A stretch of 64,000 bases of DNA from Bacillus sp. FJAT-50079. Its GTDB lineage: Bacteria; Bacillota; Bacilli; Bacillales; Bacillaceae_C. Below the pieces are notes generated by a model. It was not told the origin of the DNA. It worked only from the letters and a program-made list of their open reading frames with translations, and made no database searches. The translations under genes and the position numbers were made by a program. Positions 1-8,286 of the stretch are shown in pieces; the stretch's first letter is position 1, and each line of letters starts with the position of its first letter. The stretch lies in NCBI RefSeq assembly GCF_018343515.1, contig NZ_JAGYPD010000001.1:248001-312000 (forward strand). The letters run 5' to 3'.

Positions 1-870
1 ACAAAAGATCCTTTTGAAGTTGGAAAAGTTGTTCCATTAGAGGACGTCATTAGTCGAACAGTAGAACTCATCGAGTACTGTGAAAAAGAAAGAAAAGCAA
101 GAAATTTACCAGAAATCGGCTATGAAGTTGGGACAGAAGAAACAAATGGAGGACTAACTTCCACTGAAGTTTATGAAACTTTTATTATTAGACTTAAAGA
201 AGAACTTAGTAACAAAGGGCTTCCAATGCCGACATTTATTGTAGGCCAAACAGGAACATTAGTAAGAACAACAGAGCAAGTTGGTACGTTTAATTTTCAT
301 AATGCCTATGAATTGGCGCAAATGGCTAAAAAGTACGGCGTTGGATTAAAAGAACATAATGGTGACTACTTGGATGATGTGACATTATTAGAGCATATCC
401 CCTCTAACATCGTCGCAACGAATGTAGCACCACAGTATGGAACAGAGGAAACAAGAGCATATTTAAAACTAGCAGAAGTAGAACAAAGATTGAAAGAATA
501 TGGTTTAGTGACTGATCCTTCTAACGTTAGAGATACTCTTCTCGTTCACGCCATTAAGAGTGAACGTTGGAGAAAATGGATGGTAGGAGATCAAACGCAG
601 TTAACCGTTGAGGAAATTATGAAAGACAATGACATCTCTGCCGAAATTCTTGATATCGCAGGTCATTATACTTTTAATGATGAAGCTGTAAAAGTAGAAA
701 TTGATAAACTTTACGATAACTTAAGCAAAGTAAACATTGATGGACAAAGGTTTGTAATAGACCATATTAAGCGTCCGATTCGAGACTATGTTGAATCTTA
801 TAACCTAAAAGGATCGACTTCAAGAATTATAGAAAAGCTACAATCCTCCGAAGCGATCCAAATAGGGTAA
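1..870 (+). CDS. GatZ/KbaZ-like tagatose-bisphosphate aldolase accessory subunit (5' end cut by window)
   Basis: The reading frame is open from base 1, so the start lies before the window; 289 residues are visible. The pattern YEVGTEETNGG, followed by TGTLVRTTEQVG and LKEHNGDYLDD, resembles the GatZ/KbaZ family. In E. coli these are non-catalytic partners that stabilise the class II D-tagatose-1,6-bisphosphate aldolases GatY/KbaY. Full-length members are about 420 residues, so roughly a third is missing upstream. The only class II aldolase in the window is at 22444, too far away to be an operon partner; a nearer partner may lie upstream of base 1. Family assignment is by recall of motifs; the substrate is unknown. 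Confidence 0.65.
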   Translation, partial: TKDPFEVGKVVPLEDVISRTVELIEYCEKERKARNLPEIGYEVGTEETNGGLTSTEVYETFIIRLKEELSNKGLPMPTFIVGQTGTLVRTTEQVGTFNFHNAYELAQMAKKYGVGLKEHNGDYLDDVTLLEHIPSNIVATNVAPQYGTEETRAYLKLAEVEQRLKEYGLVTDPSNVRDTLLVHAIKSERWRKWMVGDQTQLTVEEIMKDNDISAEILDIAGHYTFNDEAVKVEIDKLYDNLSKVNIDGQRFVIDHIKRPIRDYVESYNLKGSTSRIIEKLQSSEAIQIG

Positions 871-909
871 AGTGCTTATCCTCCCAAATCAATATCTTCT
901 ACTTGATGT

Positions 910-968
910 GCATAGGGTTGATGATTGGTCGTCGGAAACTCTATGCATGTCAAAATAGAATTGACATG
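910..968 (+). other. two consecutive stem-loops after the GatZ-like gene
   Basis: Arms at 910-919 and 937-946 pair at 9 of 10 positions. A second hairpin with perfect 8-base arms (catgtcaa / ttgacatg) follows at 946-953 and 961-968. Neither is followed by a good T-run. They may protect the 3' end of the mRNA or be a weak terminator. Apart from the hairpin and small ORF listed next, the rest of 871-1330 shows nothing I recognise. Confidence 0.35.
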
Positions 969-1041
969 AGGAGAATCTATACAGAATTAATTTAACACGG
1001 TTGTTGATGATTGTAAATACTCATTATCGTAGAAGAATTAT

Positions 1042-1094
1042 ATACTCCCCCCTCTAACATGCTTAGTTCTTTTGCATATTAGAAGGAGGAGTAT
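1042..1094. promoter_or_regulatory. long imperfect hairpin that covers a Shine-Dalgarno sequence
   Basis: Arms at 1042-1062 and 1074-1094 are complementary at 18 of 21 positions. The three exceptions are C-A on the plus transcript but would be G-U wobbles on the minus transcript. The right arm contains the AGGAGG that lies just before the ATG at 1098. The structure could therefore gate translation of the small frame at 1098, or act as RNA on the opposite strand. Confidence 0.35.
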
Positions 1095-1097
1095 TTG

Positions 1098-1238
1098 ATG
1101 CTTATCAACGGAATCAAGTACGCTTGTTTATTCCGGCAAAAACACGTTATCCAATGGTCATTTTATCCTATTATTGCAGCCGCAATCATTAGCAGGGAGC
1201 TCTATAAGATAACAAGCAATATTTGGATCAGTACTTAA
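1098..1238 (+). CDS. possible 46-residue hydrophobic small protein
   Basis: ATG at 1098 follows AAGGAGGAG with normal spacing and the frame runs 46 codons. The middle (YPIIAAAIISRELYK) could form one short membrane segment flanked by basic residues. I recognise no family. The start lies inside or just after the right arm of the hairpin at 1042-1094, so expression might depend on RNA folding. It could equally be a chance frame or a remnant of a larger dead gene; nothing outside the ribosome binding site supports it. Confidence 0.22.
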   Translation: MLINGIKYACLFRQKHVIQWSFYPIIAAAIISRELYKITSNIWIST

Positions 1239-1330
1239 TACTTTGATCATAACAATGTTTCGAGTTGCAATAGAATGATAGAAAGTGACTTATTGTAGGG
1301 TAATATTAATTCAATTTTTATAGAACGGTA

Positions 1331-1373
1331 AATAGCCATTGGAACAAACCTCGTTCCAATGGCTATTATTTTA
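1331..1373 (+). terminator. strong hairpin terminator, possibly bidirectional
   Basis: Perfect 15-bp stem (1331-1345 with 1353-1367) and a 7-base loop, followed on the plus strand by attattttaa. It separates the rightward GatZ-like unit from the leftward PTS cluster that ends at 1497. Confidence 0.7.
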
Positions 1374-1496
1374 ACTAACTCTCATCTTCTCATACTTACT
1401 GGATCAATTATCCGCATATAGCTGAGCAGCTGGCTCATTCTATCGGCAATCTGACCGCATACAATTCAAAACCGCGATATTTATAATTTTAGATGC

Positions 1497-2396
1497 CTAA
1501 ATATTGATTCTCTTTTCTTCGCCTAAATAGCTTTTCAGAAGATGATATGCACCAACCATTCCTGCGTCATTTCCTAAATTGGCAAAAGTTATATCGATTC
1601 TCTTATGATTAAACCTTTCCATAGCCATCTGAATTTTATTATTAATAATGGGTGAGAGATATTCTGTTTGTTCCATAATCCCACCGCCAATAATAATCTT
1701 TTCGGGATTTAATACATAATAAATCGTAACGATTCCCTTTACTAAATTCTCACAAAACTCATCAATAATCTGTTGTATTGATGCATTTCCAGCTAGCGCC
1801 TTTTCAAAAATTTCTTTACCGTTCAAATCAAAGCCAGTTAGTTCTTTTACACGATTCACTAAAAAAGATGTGGAGGCAACATCTTGGAAATCTGCCCCGT
1901 CAATTTTCATATATCCAATTTCACCAGCGGTAAAGGAAGACCCATGATAAAGATTTCCATCTATAATAATGGACCCGCCGATTCCAGTTCCAACTGTTAA
2001 ACAAAAGAGATTAGAATACCCTTTGCCGGAACCATAATGTATTTCGCCAATTGCCGCACAATTCACATCGTTTTCAACAATACAGGGGATATTAAAGGTT
2101 TTTTGAACGGTCTCCGATAAATTGATCCCTATATAATAAGGTATATTTTCATTGGCATATTCAATTTCATACGTTTTCGGATTTACAACACCTGCTGTTG
2201 AGATTGCCACCCCATCAATACTGTATTTTTTTCTATACGATTCGATAATCTCAACGATTTTTTTTTCAATTCCAATCCCGTATATTTTTTTAGCATTCGT
2301 CGGGAATTCTTTTTTATCTAAGATTTCTGTTATGTCTGCTTCCCTGATAATTCCTGATTTGATATTGGTTCCCCCAATATCAATTGAAAGATACAT
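1497..2396 (-). CDS. ROK-family sugar kinase without the usual zinc motif
   Basis: 299-residue ROK protein, the family of bacterial glucokinase, NanK (ManNAc kinase) and BglK. DIGGTN at residues 6-11 is the phosphate-binding loop, D110 in VENDVNCAAIGE is the expected catalytic base, and GTGIGG at 136-141 is the second nucleotide loop. After GEIG (158-161) the normal His is Tyr162 and the CxCGxxGCxE zinc cluster is absent, as in some ROK kinases of Firmicutes. The start follows AAAAGGAG. It is the last gene of the leftward PTS cluster. With NanE nearby, phosphorylation of N-acetylmannosamine or a related amino sugar is a reasonable inference, but the substrate is not proven. A decayed ROK fragment lies at 8018-8134. 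Confidence 0.85.
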   Translation of the reverse strand: MYLSIDIGGTNIKSGIIREADITEILDKKEFPTNAKKIYGIGIEKKIVEIIESYRKKYSIDGVAISTAGVVNPKTYEIEYANENIPYYIGINLSETVQKTFNIPCIVENDVNCAAIGEIHYGSGKGYSNLFCLTVGTGIGGSIIIDGNLYHGSSFTAGEIGYMKIDGADFQDVASTSFLVNRVKELTGFDLNGKEIFEKALAGNASIQQIIDEFCENLVKGIVTIYYVLNPEKIIIGGGIMEQTEYLSPIINNKIQMAMERFNHKRIDITFANLGNDAGMVGAYHLLKSYLGEEKRINI

Positions 2397-2412
2397 GATG
2401 AGCCTACTCCTT

Positions 2413-2856
2413 TTAAGCAGATTTTAATATTTCTAAAAAGTCTTGTTCACTTTTAGCTTCAAACAACTTCATTGTTATCTCTTCATCTGATAAAACATCG
2501 GCTAAGTCGGATAATATATCAAGGTGACTTTCTGAATCTGTTGCTGCCAAAGTAATAATAAGTTTTACTGGATCAAACTGTTGTGAACCGAAAGGGACTG
2601 GATGATTTAACGTTGTAAAAGAAAGTCCCTTTTCTAAGACACCGTGTTCAGGCCTTGCATGAGCTAATGCAATGTGCTTTGTAATAACAAAATACGGACC
2701 TTTTTCCTCAACAACATTAATCATCGCATCTATATAAGATGTCGTTATTTTATTTGATTCTAATAGTGGCAATGACGCTTCACGAATGGCCTCTTTCCAG
2801 TCCTGTGCCTCTTTTTTTATTTGTATATCGCTCACATTAATTTCATCTAATAGCAT
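2413..2856 (-). CDS. PTS EIIA component, fructose/mannitol/ascorbate type
   Basis: About 147-residue cytoplasmic EIIA of the PTS_EIIA_2 family. The sequence TKHIALAHARPEHGV carries the phosphorylated histidine (H66, counting from the start chosen here), which receives phosphate from HPr and passes it to EIIB. I prefer the ATG at 2856; an in-frame ATG at 2874 is also possible and neither has a clear ribosome binding site, which fits translational coupling to the HAD gene it overlaps. It should serve the EIICB encoded at 3538-4947, which lacks its own IIA domain. Family is clear; sugar specificity is not. Confidence 0.85.
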   Translation of the reverse strand: MLLDEINVSDIQIKKEAQDWKEAIREASLPLLESNKITTSYIDAMINVVEEKGPYFVITKHIALAHARPEHGVLEKGLSFTTLNHPVPFGSQQFDPVKLIITLAATDSESHLDILSDLADVLSDEEITMKLFEAKSEQDFLEILKSA

Positions 2857-3523
2857 GTCTATCACTACTTTCATTTAATTTTTTTATTAAATTGTTCACA
2901 TCTAATTCTTTTAATGAATCAACTTTAATAAAATAGTTCTCGAACTTTGAATGTTTAGTCACATCATTTACGCAAACAATCGTATTAATATCTGCTCTAT
3001 TTCCAGCAATAAGTCCGTTGACCGAATCTTCTATAATAACGACTTCTTCTTTATCGATGCCTAATTTTTCAACCGCTTTGTTAAATAAATCTGGGTGAGG
3101 CTTAATGTTATCCACGTCTTCTGCAGTAACAATCACATCGAAATACTGTAGTATATTTAGTCTTGTTAAGTGATACATTGGTTTTTTCCTTGTAGCGGAA
3201 GTAGCAAGTGCTAATAAGATATTTTCACTTTTTAAAGCTTGTATAAATTCTAGCACCCCCTCTTTAAGAGGTAAATCCATACTTTCATCTAAAAACTTTT
3301 GACTTGTTTCTTCTGTAAACGTATTCCTATTAATAACAATACTATATTCTTTTTCTAACCTTTTAAATAGATCTTCAGGATGTGATCCCACACAAATTAA
3401 AAACTCTTCAATGGTTAGGTCATAATTCCAATTTTTTTGAAACCATTCTTGAAATATATTAAACCAGATTACTTCTGTATCCACTATAACTCCATCAAAA
3501 TCCATTATTACTGCTTTAAGCAT
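2843..3523 (-). CDS. HAD-superfamily phosphatase/phosphoglucomutase-like protein
   Basis: 226 residues, opening with MDFDGVIVDTE: D8 is the expected nucleophile and D10 the acid/base of the HAD fold, followed by a small helical cap. ATSATRKKP (motif II) and the IIEDSVNGLIAG region (motif IV) complete the active site. The pattern is that of beta-phosphoglucomutase and sugar-phosphatase HADs. It sits between the EIICB and EIIA genes, 14 bases after the former and overlapping the latter, so it probably handles the phosphosugar delivered by this PTS, either removing or moving a phosphate. Confidence 0.8.
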   Translation of the reverse strand: MLKAVIMDFDGVIVDTEVIWFNIFQEWFQKNWNYDLTIEEFLICVGSHPEDLFKRLEKEYSIVINRNTFTEETSQKFLDESMDLPLKEGVLEFIQALKSENILLALATSATRKKPMYHLTRLNILQYFDVIVTAEDVDNIKPHPDLFNKAVEKLGIDKEEVVIIEDSVNGLIAGNRADINTIVCVNDVTKHSKFENYFIKVDSLKELDVNNLIKKLNESSDRHAIR

Positions 3524-3537
3524 ATGAGACTCCTTTA

Positions 3538-4947
3538 TTAACCCGTTTTTTTTCTTGATTCAACCAATTTATTTACTAATGCAACATATTCTGGATCATT
3601 CAAATAATCATTTATAGCGATACAATGCGTATTTGGTTGTTTTTCTGCGACACGTTCAACTAACGATTGATGTGTAACAATAACATCGGCCTCTGTCGGC
3701 AAATTACTAATTGAAATATGGAAGACCGAAACATCATCGATGCCTGCTTTTTTAATTTTCTTCTGTAAGACATTTGCCCCCATCGCACTAGAACCCAATC
3801 CAGCATCACAAGCGTAAGCAATTTTAGAGATAGTGGCATAGTCTAATGCTTCAACATCCGTAGAATTAAAAACGGATGAGATACTACTTTTCTTCCCTTT
3901 AAGCTGCTCCATTTTAGCAGCTGCATCTTGTAATTCAGAATCATTATTTTTAGCTCGTTTTACAATCGGAATAGCCACTAGACATGTAACTGTTGCTGAA
4001 GCTAAAACCGAAATTAAAATTTGTAGATGATCTCCGCCGGCAGACATCATTAAAATCGCCAAAATACTGCCTGGTGAAGCAACACCGATTAAACCTACAT
4101 TAAACAGTGAAAATAAAAATGTGCCTGTAATACCGCCAAGGATTAATGGCAGAACAAGTAAAGGATTCATTAACACATATGGGAAATAAATTTCATGAAT
4201 TCCACCAAAGAAGTGGATAACCCCCGCCCCATATGCTGTACCTTTAGTGTTCCCTTTACCTGCAATCATATAAGCCAACAAGATACCTAAACCTGGTCCC
4301 GGATTTGATTCTAAAAGATATAAAATAGACTTTCCGTATTCAGTTAACTGCGTGCTTCCAAGCGGACTCAAGATGCCTTGACCGATCGCATTGTTCAAGA
4401 AAAGTATTTTAGCCGGTTCAATAAAAATGGCTGTTAAAGGAAGCAAACTATATTTTACTAATATATCTACGCCTGCTGATAAAATGGTTGTCAATATTGA
4501 TACAAATGGAGCTATCCCAATATAGCCTAGCCAAGTCAAAATTGCCCCAAAAATACCTACTGAAAAATTATTCACTAACAATTCAAAGCCTGTCGGAATC
4601 TTTCCGTCGATTACTTTGTCAAATTGTTTTAAAATCCATGCTGATAATGGCCCTAAGATCATAGCACCAATAAACATCGTAACGTCTGCTCCAAGAATGG
4701 CTCCCATCGTGGCCACTGTAGCGATTACCCCACCGCGGTAGCCATGTACGGCTCTACCTCCAGCAAAGGCGATAAGCAAAGGCAGTAAATAATTTAGCAT
4801 CGGACCGATAAATTCCCTTAAAGTATCACTATCAATTGCAATTGCAACCGCTGTTATAATACCCCATGCCATAAATGCACCCAAGTTAGGAATAACCATT
4901 CCACTTAATTTACTTCCAAATTGTTGCGCTCTCACTCGAAATGACAT
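3538..4947 (-). CDS. PTS EIICB, mannitol-type sugar permease
   Basis: 469-residue membrane permease resembling MtlA. The N-terminal region (about 1-335, starting RAQQFGSKLSGMVIPNLGAF) is a multi-helix EIIC channel with GGIHEIYFPYVLMNP in the sugar-binding region. The C-terminal EIIB domain carries the phosphorylated Cys380 in YACDAGLGSSAMG. The IIA is a separate gene at 2413. The start follows GAGGAGG. Neighbours (oxidoreductase, NanE, ROK kinase) are unlike a mannitol operon, which would include MtlD, so the substrate is probably not mannitol itself. Confidence 0.85.
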   Translation of the reverse strand: MSFRVRAQQFGSKLSGMVIPNLGAFMAWGIITAVAIAIDSDTLREFIGPMLNYLLPLLIAFAGGRAVHGYRGGVIATVATMGAILGADVTMFIGAMILGPLSAWILKQFDKVIDGKIPTGFELLVNNFSVGIFGAILTWLGYIGIAPFVSILTTILSAGVDILVKYSLLPLTAIFIEPAKILFLNNAIGQGILSPLGSTQLTEYGKSILYLLESNPGPGLGILLAYMIAGKGNTKGTAYGAGVIHFFGGIHEIYFPYVLMNPLLVLPLILGGITGTFLFSLFNVGLIGVASPGSILAILMMSAGGDHLQILISVLASATVTCLVAIPIVKRAKNNDSELQDAAAKMEQLKGKKSSISSVFNSTDVEALDYATISKIAYACDAGLGSSAMGANVLQKKIKKAGIDDVSVFHISISNLPTEADVIVTHQSLVERVAEKQPNTHCIAINDYLNDPEYVALVNKLVESRKKTG

Positions 4948-4964
4948 AATAAGCCTCCTCGCTC

Positions 4965-5000
4965 AATGCAGTTGCAGCCTTAAGGCCAAGCAACTGCATT
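4965..5000. other. intercistronic stem-loop
   Basis: Perfect 11-bp arms (aatgcagttgc / gcaactgcatt) enclose an inner palindrome gccttaaggc. It lies between the oxidoreductase and EIICB genes. The T-run is on the plus side only, so it is not a terminator for these leftward genes; it may be an mRNA stability or processing element. Confidence 0.4.
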
Positions 5001-5017
5001 TTTCATTATTTATGATT

Positions 5018-6019
5018 TTATAGACTAACTTCTCTACCTTCTTTGATGGAACGTTCAATCGCATCAACTACTCTTAAGGAATCATAGGCTTCCTTAGGGG
5101 TGATAATCGATTTTCTATTATTCATTGCATCATTAACGAAAGCCATAATTTCCTCCGCCAAAGCGCCGCTCACCTCTCCGTTTGTATAATACCAGTGGCG
5201 AGTATCTGGATAGGTGATACCAGAATTGGAAACAAACCGAACGCCGTAGTCGCAAGAATCAACGTATGCAACCCCTTTTGTACCGACTAATTCTAATTTA
5301 TCATCAATAATTGTAGGGGAATTTTCTGGAAGAACCCAACAAGCTTCAAGACATGCAATCGCCCCATTTTCGTACGTAACAATTGCATAGATGACATCAT
5401 TCATTCCTTGTTCTTTTAGTAAAACACTTCTACTTTTTGCAAAAACACTCACTGGTTCACAGCCCATATACCAGTTGATGTAGTCAATATCATGAATCAT
5501 AACGTGCATACTCAAATCAGAGGCGCCGATATATCTTTTTGGTCCAGTGATCGGGCTATTTCTTCTGCAGTATAAGTGAATAATATCTCCTAATTCCCCA
5601 TTATCTAACCGCTGCTTAACCATATTAAATCTTGGATCGTATCTTAGCAAAAAGCCGACTGTAAAGACCTTATCATAATCTTTGGTAATCTCATAAATCG
5701 CCTTTCCATCTTCTAATTCTTTCGCAAGAGGTTTTTCCAATAAAATATGCTTATTGTTCTTCACGGCAATTTCTACAGCTTCTCTATGAATATTATCTGG
5801 CAATACAATACTTATTGCATCAATATCCTGATCTTCTAATAGGTCTTTATAATCTTTATAGACCGTACACCCGAACTGCTCCTGAACTTCCTCTCTTCTG
5901 GCGTCATTATATTCACACAAAGCAACTAATTCTACTTGTGGAAGTTTTTGATAGATCTCCGCGTGATAGGTTCCCATTTGACCAACACCAATAACACCTA
6001 CTCTTAACTTATTTTCCAT
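5018..6019 (-). CDS. Gfo/Idh/MocA-family NAD(P)-dependent oxidoreductase
   Basis: 333 residues from the ATG at 6019. The N-terminal Rossmann fold shows GVIGVGQMG (8-16), and EKPLA (95-99) is the family's EKP signature, with the catalytic lysine. The C-terminal alpha/beta domain includes the HDIDYINWYMG segment with the usual histidine/aspartate pair. Members oxidise cyclitols and sugars (myo-inositol dehydrogenase), while NanX/YjhC-type members act on 2,7-anhydro-sialic acid. First gene of the leftward PTS set and divergent from an RpiR regulator at 6149. An in-frame TTG nine bases upstream is an alternative start. Substrate unknown; amino-sugar context is inferred from NanE. Confidence 0.8.
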   Translation of the reverse strand: MENKLRVGVIGVGQMGTYHAEIYQKLPQVELVALCEYNDARREEVQEQFGCTVYKDYKDLLEDQDIDAISIVLPDNIHREAVEIAVKNNKHILLEKPLAKELEDGKAIYEITKDYDKVFTVGFLLRYDPRFNMVKQRLDNGELGDIIHLYCRRNSPITGPKRYIGASDLSMHVMIHDIDYINWYMGCEPVSVFAKSRSVLLKEQGMNDVIYAIVTYENGAIACLEACWVLPENSPTIIDDKLELVGTKGVAYVDSCDYGVRFVSNSGITYPDTRHWYYTNGEVSGALAEEIMAFVNDAMNNRKSIITPKEAYDSLRVVDAIERSIKEGREVSL

Positions 6020-6148
6020 TTTTCTCAATTCCTTTCATAAATAAAGTACCTAATTTGTCTATCGAACCAAATGCGCAACGATCATTGCTTTTCACAAAGA
6101 AATATACTAAGATGAACCCAAAAATAAAATGCATGCGGGAGAATACAC

Positions 6149-6949
6149 ATGAACCATACAACTTTTAAAAATAGACTACATATTTGGGAATATGCTCTTT
6201 CAACAAGTGAAAAAAAGATAGCAAATTATGTTCTTAACAACATTGATTCTGTGCCTTTTGAATCAATTAGCGACCTATCTAATAAAATTGGTACCTCTCC
6301 TTCTACCATTACTAGATTTTGTAGAAAATTAGAATATAATAGCTATGTTGAATTCCAAACCCTTTTGAAAACGGAAGCAATCAAGACCACAGATTACGAT
6401 GATATTGCTGAAAAAGTGATTGGTTACTATCAATTAACGTTAAATTATTCAAAAAGTATTTTTCAAAAAGTATCACCAGAAGTATTAGTTAACGATATTA
6501 AACATTCCAATAAAATCGTGATCCTAGGTATCGGCAGTTCCGGTCTAACCGCAACAGAATTCGCATTACGATTAAATAGAATGGGAATCAATTCGGTCGC
6601 ACTTACTGACAGTTACACGATGTTCGCCCAAGCTGTTTTATTAAATTCGGATGATTTAATCATTGCGATTACAAATTCTGGAGAGACACCCGAAATTATA
6701 AAAACATGCAGAGTGGCAAAAAAGAACCGTGTAAAAATAGCAGCAATCACAAAAAGATCAAATTCATCTATTAGCGAAACGACAGATACGATTTTTTATA
6801 CAAGCGGTAATGAAATTCTAAAAGATGATAAATTTTACAATGAACAACTTTCGTTCCTATTCTTCATTGATCTGATTACGTATCATTTATTAAAAAATAA
6901 TACGTACAACGAGAATTACAAAAAGGTTTTACAAGTTTGGAAAGAATAA
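6149..6949 (+). CDS. MurR/RpiR-family transcriptional regulator
   Basis: 266 residues. The N-terminal HTH_6 domain (about 1-75) has ISDLSNKIGTSPSTITRFCRK as recognition region. The C-terminal SIS domain (about 105-240) begins VILGIGSSG and binds phosphosugars in this family. It is divergent from the oxidoreductase gene and ends 7 bases from the convergent nanE, so it sits in the middle of the cluster it probably controls. Candidate operators of GAAA...TTTC type lie in front of nanE (7662-7703). Expected effector: an amino-sugar phosphate. Confidence 0.85.
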   Translation: MNHTTFKNRLHIWEYALSTSEKKIANYVLNNIDSVPFESISDLSNKIGTSPSTITRFCRKLEYNSYVEFQTLLKTEAIKTTDYDDIAEKVIGYYQLTLNYSKSIFQKVSPEVLVNDIKHSNKIVILGIGSSGLTATEFALRLNRMGINSVALTDSYTMFAQAVLLNSDDLIIAITNSGETPEIIKTCRVAKKNRVKIAAITKRSNSSISETTDTIFYTSGNEILKDDKFYNEQLSFLFFIDLITYHLLKNNTYNENYKKVLQVWKE

Positions 6950-6956
6950 TACTTCG

Positions 6957-7637
6957 TCAATATCTTATAGCGCTTACAAACGTTTCTGTAATAAGCTTAG
7001 GCCGGGTAATCGCACTTCCTACTACTACCGAATAAGCTCCTTTTTCAAGGGCTTTCTTTGCCATGTTAGGAGTACTGATATGCCCCTCTGCAATTACAGG
7101 AATATTTACGTTTTTCAAAATCTCAGTCAAATAGTAAAAGTCATTGGTTGACACATTATACTCTTTAGATGCATCTGTATACCCCATTAAAGTGGTAGAA
7201 ACACAATCAAACCCTAACTTTTCTGCTTCGATCGCCTCTGAAACAGTAGAGATGTCGGCCATTAATAATACATTTGAATTTTTCGCTTTTATATTTTCGA
7301 TAAATGTTTTTAAAGACTCATGATTAGGACGTTTACGGTCCGTTGCATCTAAAGCGATCATTTCACAACCTGTCGAAAGTAATTCATCAATTTCTTTCAT
7401 AGTTGGTGTTATATAAATTTCCGAGTCTGGATAATCCCGTTTCACGATCCCAACAATAGGTAAATTAACATTTTTTCTAATTTCGATAATATCTTCTTTG
7501 GAATTGGCACGTATTCCATTAGCTCCACCTAGCTGAGCCGCTAAAGCAACTCTTCCCATGATTTTTGATCCGTGAAGCGGTTCATCTTCTAGCGCTTGAC
7601 ATGATACGACAATACCACCTTTTATTTTATCTAACAT
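6957..7637 (-). CDS. nanE: N-acetylmannosamine-6-phosphate 2-epimerase
   Basis: 226-residue TIM-barrel NanE. Diagnostic segments are GGIVVSCQALEDEPLHG at the N-terminus, GGANGIRAN, VGIVKRDYPDSEIYITPT and the C-terminal VIAEGHISTP and VVGSAITRP. It converts ManNAc-6-P to GlcNAc-6-P, feeding NagA/NagB and glycolysis. The start follows AGAGGAG. No sialic acid lyase (nanA) gene is visible in the window, so ManNAc-6-P must come from another reaction, plausibly the ROK kinase at 1497 or the PTS at 3538. Two operator-like inverted repeats precede it. Confidence 0.9.
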   Translation of the reverse strand: MLDKIKGGIVVSCQALEDEPLHGSKIMGRVALAAQLGGANGIRANSKEDIIEIRKNVNLPIVGIVKRDYPDSEIYITPTMKEIDELLSTGCEMIALDATDRKRPNHESLKTFIENIKAKNSNVLLMADISTVSEAIEAEKLGFDCVSTTLMGYTDASKEYNVSTNDFYYLTEILKNVNIPVIAEGHISTPNMAKKALEKGAYSVVVGSAITRPKLITETFVSAIRY

Positions 7638-7661
7638 CGAATCCCATCATCTCCTCTCTAT

Positions 7662-7703
7662 GAAAATAATTTCATCAGTAATAATATTAATGAAATTATT
7701 TTC
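7662..7703 (-). promoter_or_regulatory. paired RpiR-type operator upstream of nanE
   Basis: gaaaataatttcat (7662-7675) and its exact reverse complement atgaaattattttc (7690-7703) are separated by 14 bases. Each half is itself a GAAA...TTTC dyad of the kind seen in RpiR-family operators, and the same core occurs at 22257-22327. It lies 25-66 bases upstream of the nanE start. Binding by the regulator at 6149 is inferred. Confidence 0.5.
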
Positions 7704-7781
7704 TTAATTATAAACCATGATTTTATTTTATGCAAAGCTTTTTTCTGAGGAGGAAATAAACATATAAAACTATGGATTTGT

Positions 7782-7997
7782 CCAAACTGAAGGGTGGAAT
7801 TTGGGAGGATAAAAGTTCATTATTTTACTTAATATAGCAATGGCTTCATTTAGCTTAGACGATCCAGTGGCGTTGGTTTAACAGGCAGCAGCATGGCTCA
7901 TCATTCAAGCTCAGAGCAGGATCGTAGTAAGTTCTGCCTCATGATTTATTAAGATTATCTGTTAGCTTAGAAGAACCAGAGTATCTGATTAAAGTGA
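7782..7997 (+). pseudogene. remnant of a Cys/Met gamma-lyase-type gene (3' part only)
   Basis: This stretch aligns base for base with the 3' end of the intact PLP-enzyme gene (about 14325-14545), for example tcatttagctta then gatccag, and agattatctgt then gcttagaagaaccaga. The translated relic begins LNIAMASFSLDDPVALV and then hits a TAA at 7879 where the intact gene has CAA; later parts are frameshifted. The N-terminal three quarters are missing. It is a dead copy, not a functional gene. Confidence 0.8.
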
Positions 7998-8017
7998 TAC
8001 GGGGAAGTGCTACAAGT

Positions 8018-8134
8018 TTAATATGCATTATTCAAATAGATCTTATTATTTAATGCCTGTTCTGCAAGCATGAAAGCACCTACGATTCCTGCATCATCAC
8101 CAAGTGATGGTTGTACGATATTTAGTAGTGGTAT
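8018..8134 (-). pseudogene. remnant of a ROK-kinase gene (C-terminal part only)
   Basis: Minus-strand translation gives IPLLNIVQPSLGDDAGIVGA followed by FMLAEQALNNK and a stop at 8018. This matches the C-terminal helix region of ROK kinases and parallels LGNDAGMVGAYHLLK in the intact kinase at 1497-2396. No upstream ROK sequence is recognisable, so only the tail survives. It lies tail-to-tail with the lyase relic at 7782-7997. Confidence 0.75.
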
Positions 8135-8286
8135 GTTTTTCCACCTCCTTAAAGTGCAGTAGGAACATTGTATTAAATTTTGATACGAAGCATCTTACCA
8201 ATCAAAGGTCAAAAAGATTTATAAATTAACACGACAACCTTGTTCAACAATTCACATAAAACACCATAATATAATTAAATTCTCAA

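Noticed and set aside
3538-4947. Mannitol permease MtlA proper
   Set aside because: No mannitol-1-phosphate dehydrogenase or MtlR nearby; the neighbours are amino-sugar genes, so only the family is called.
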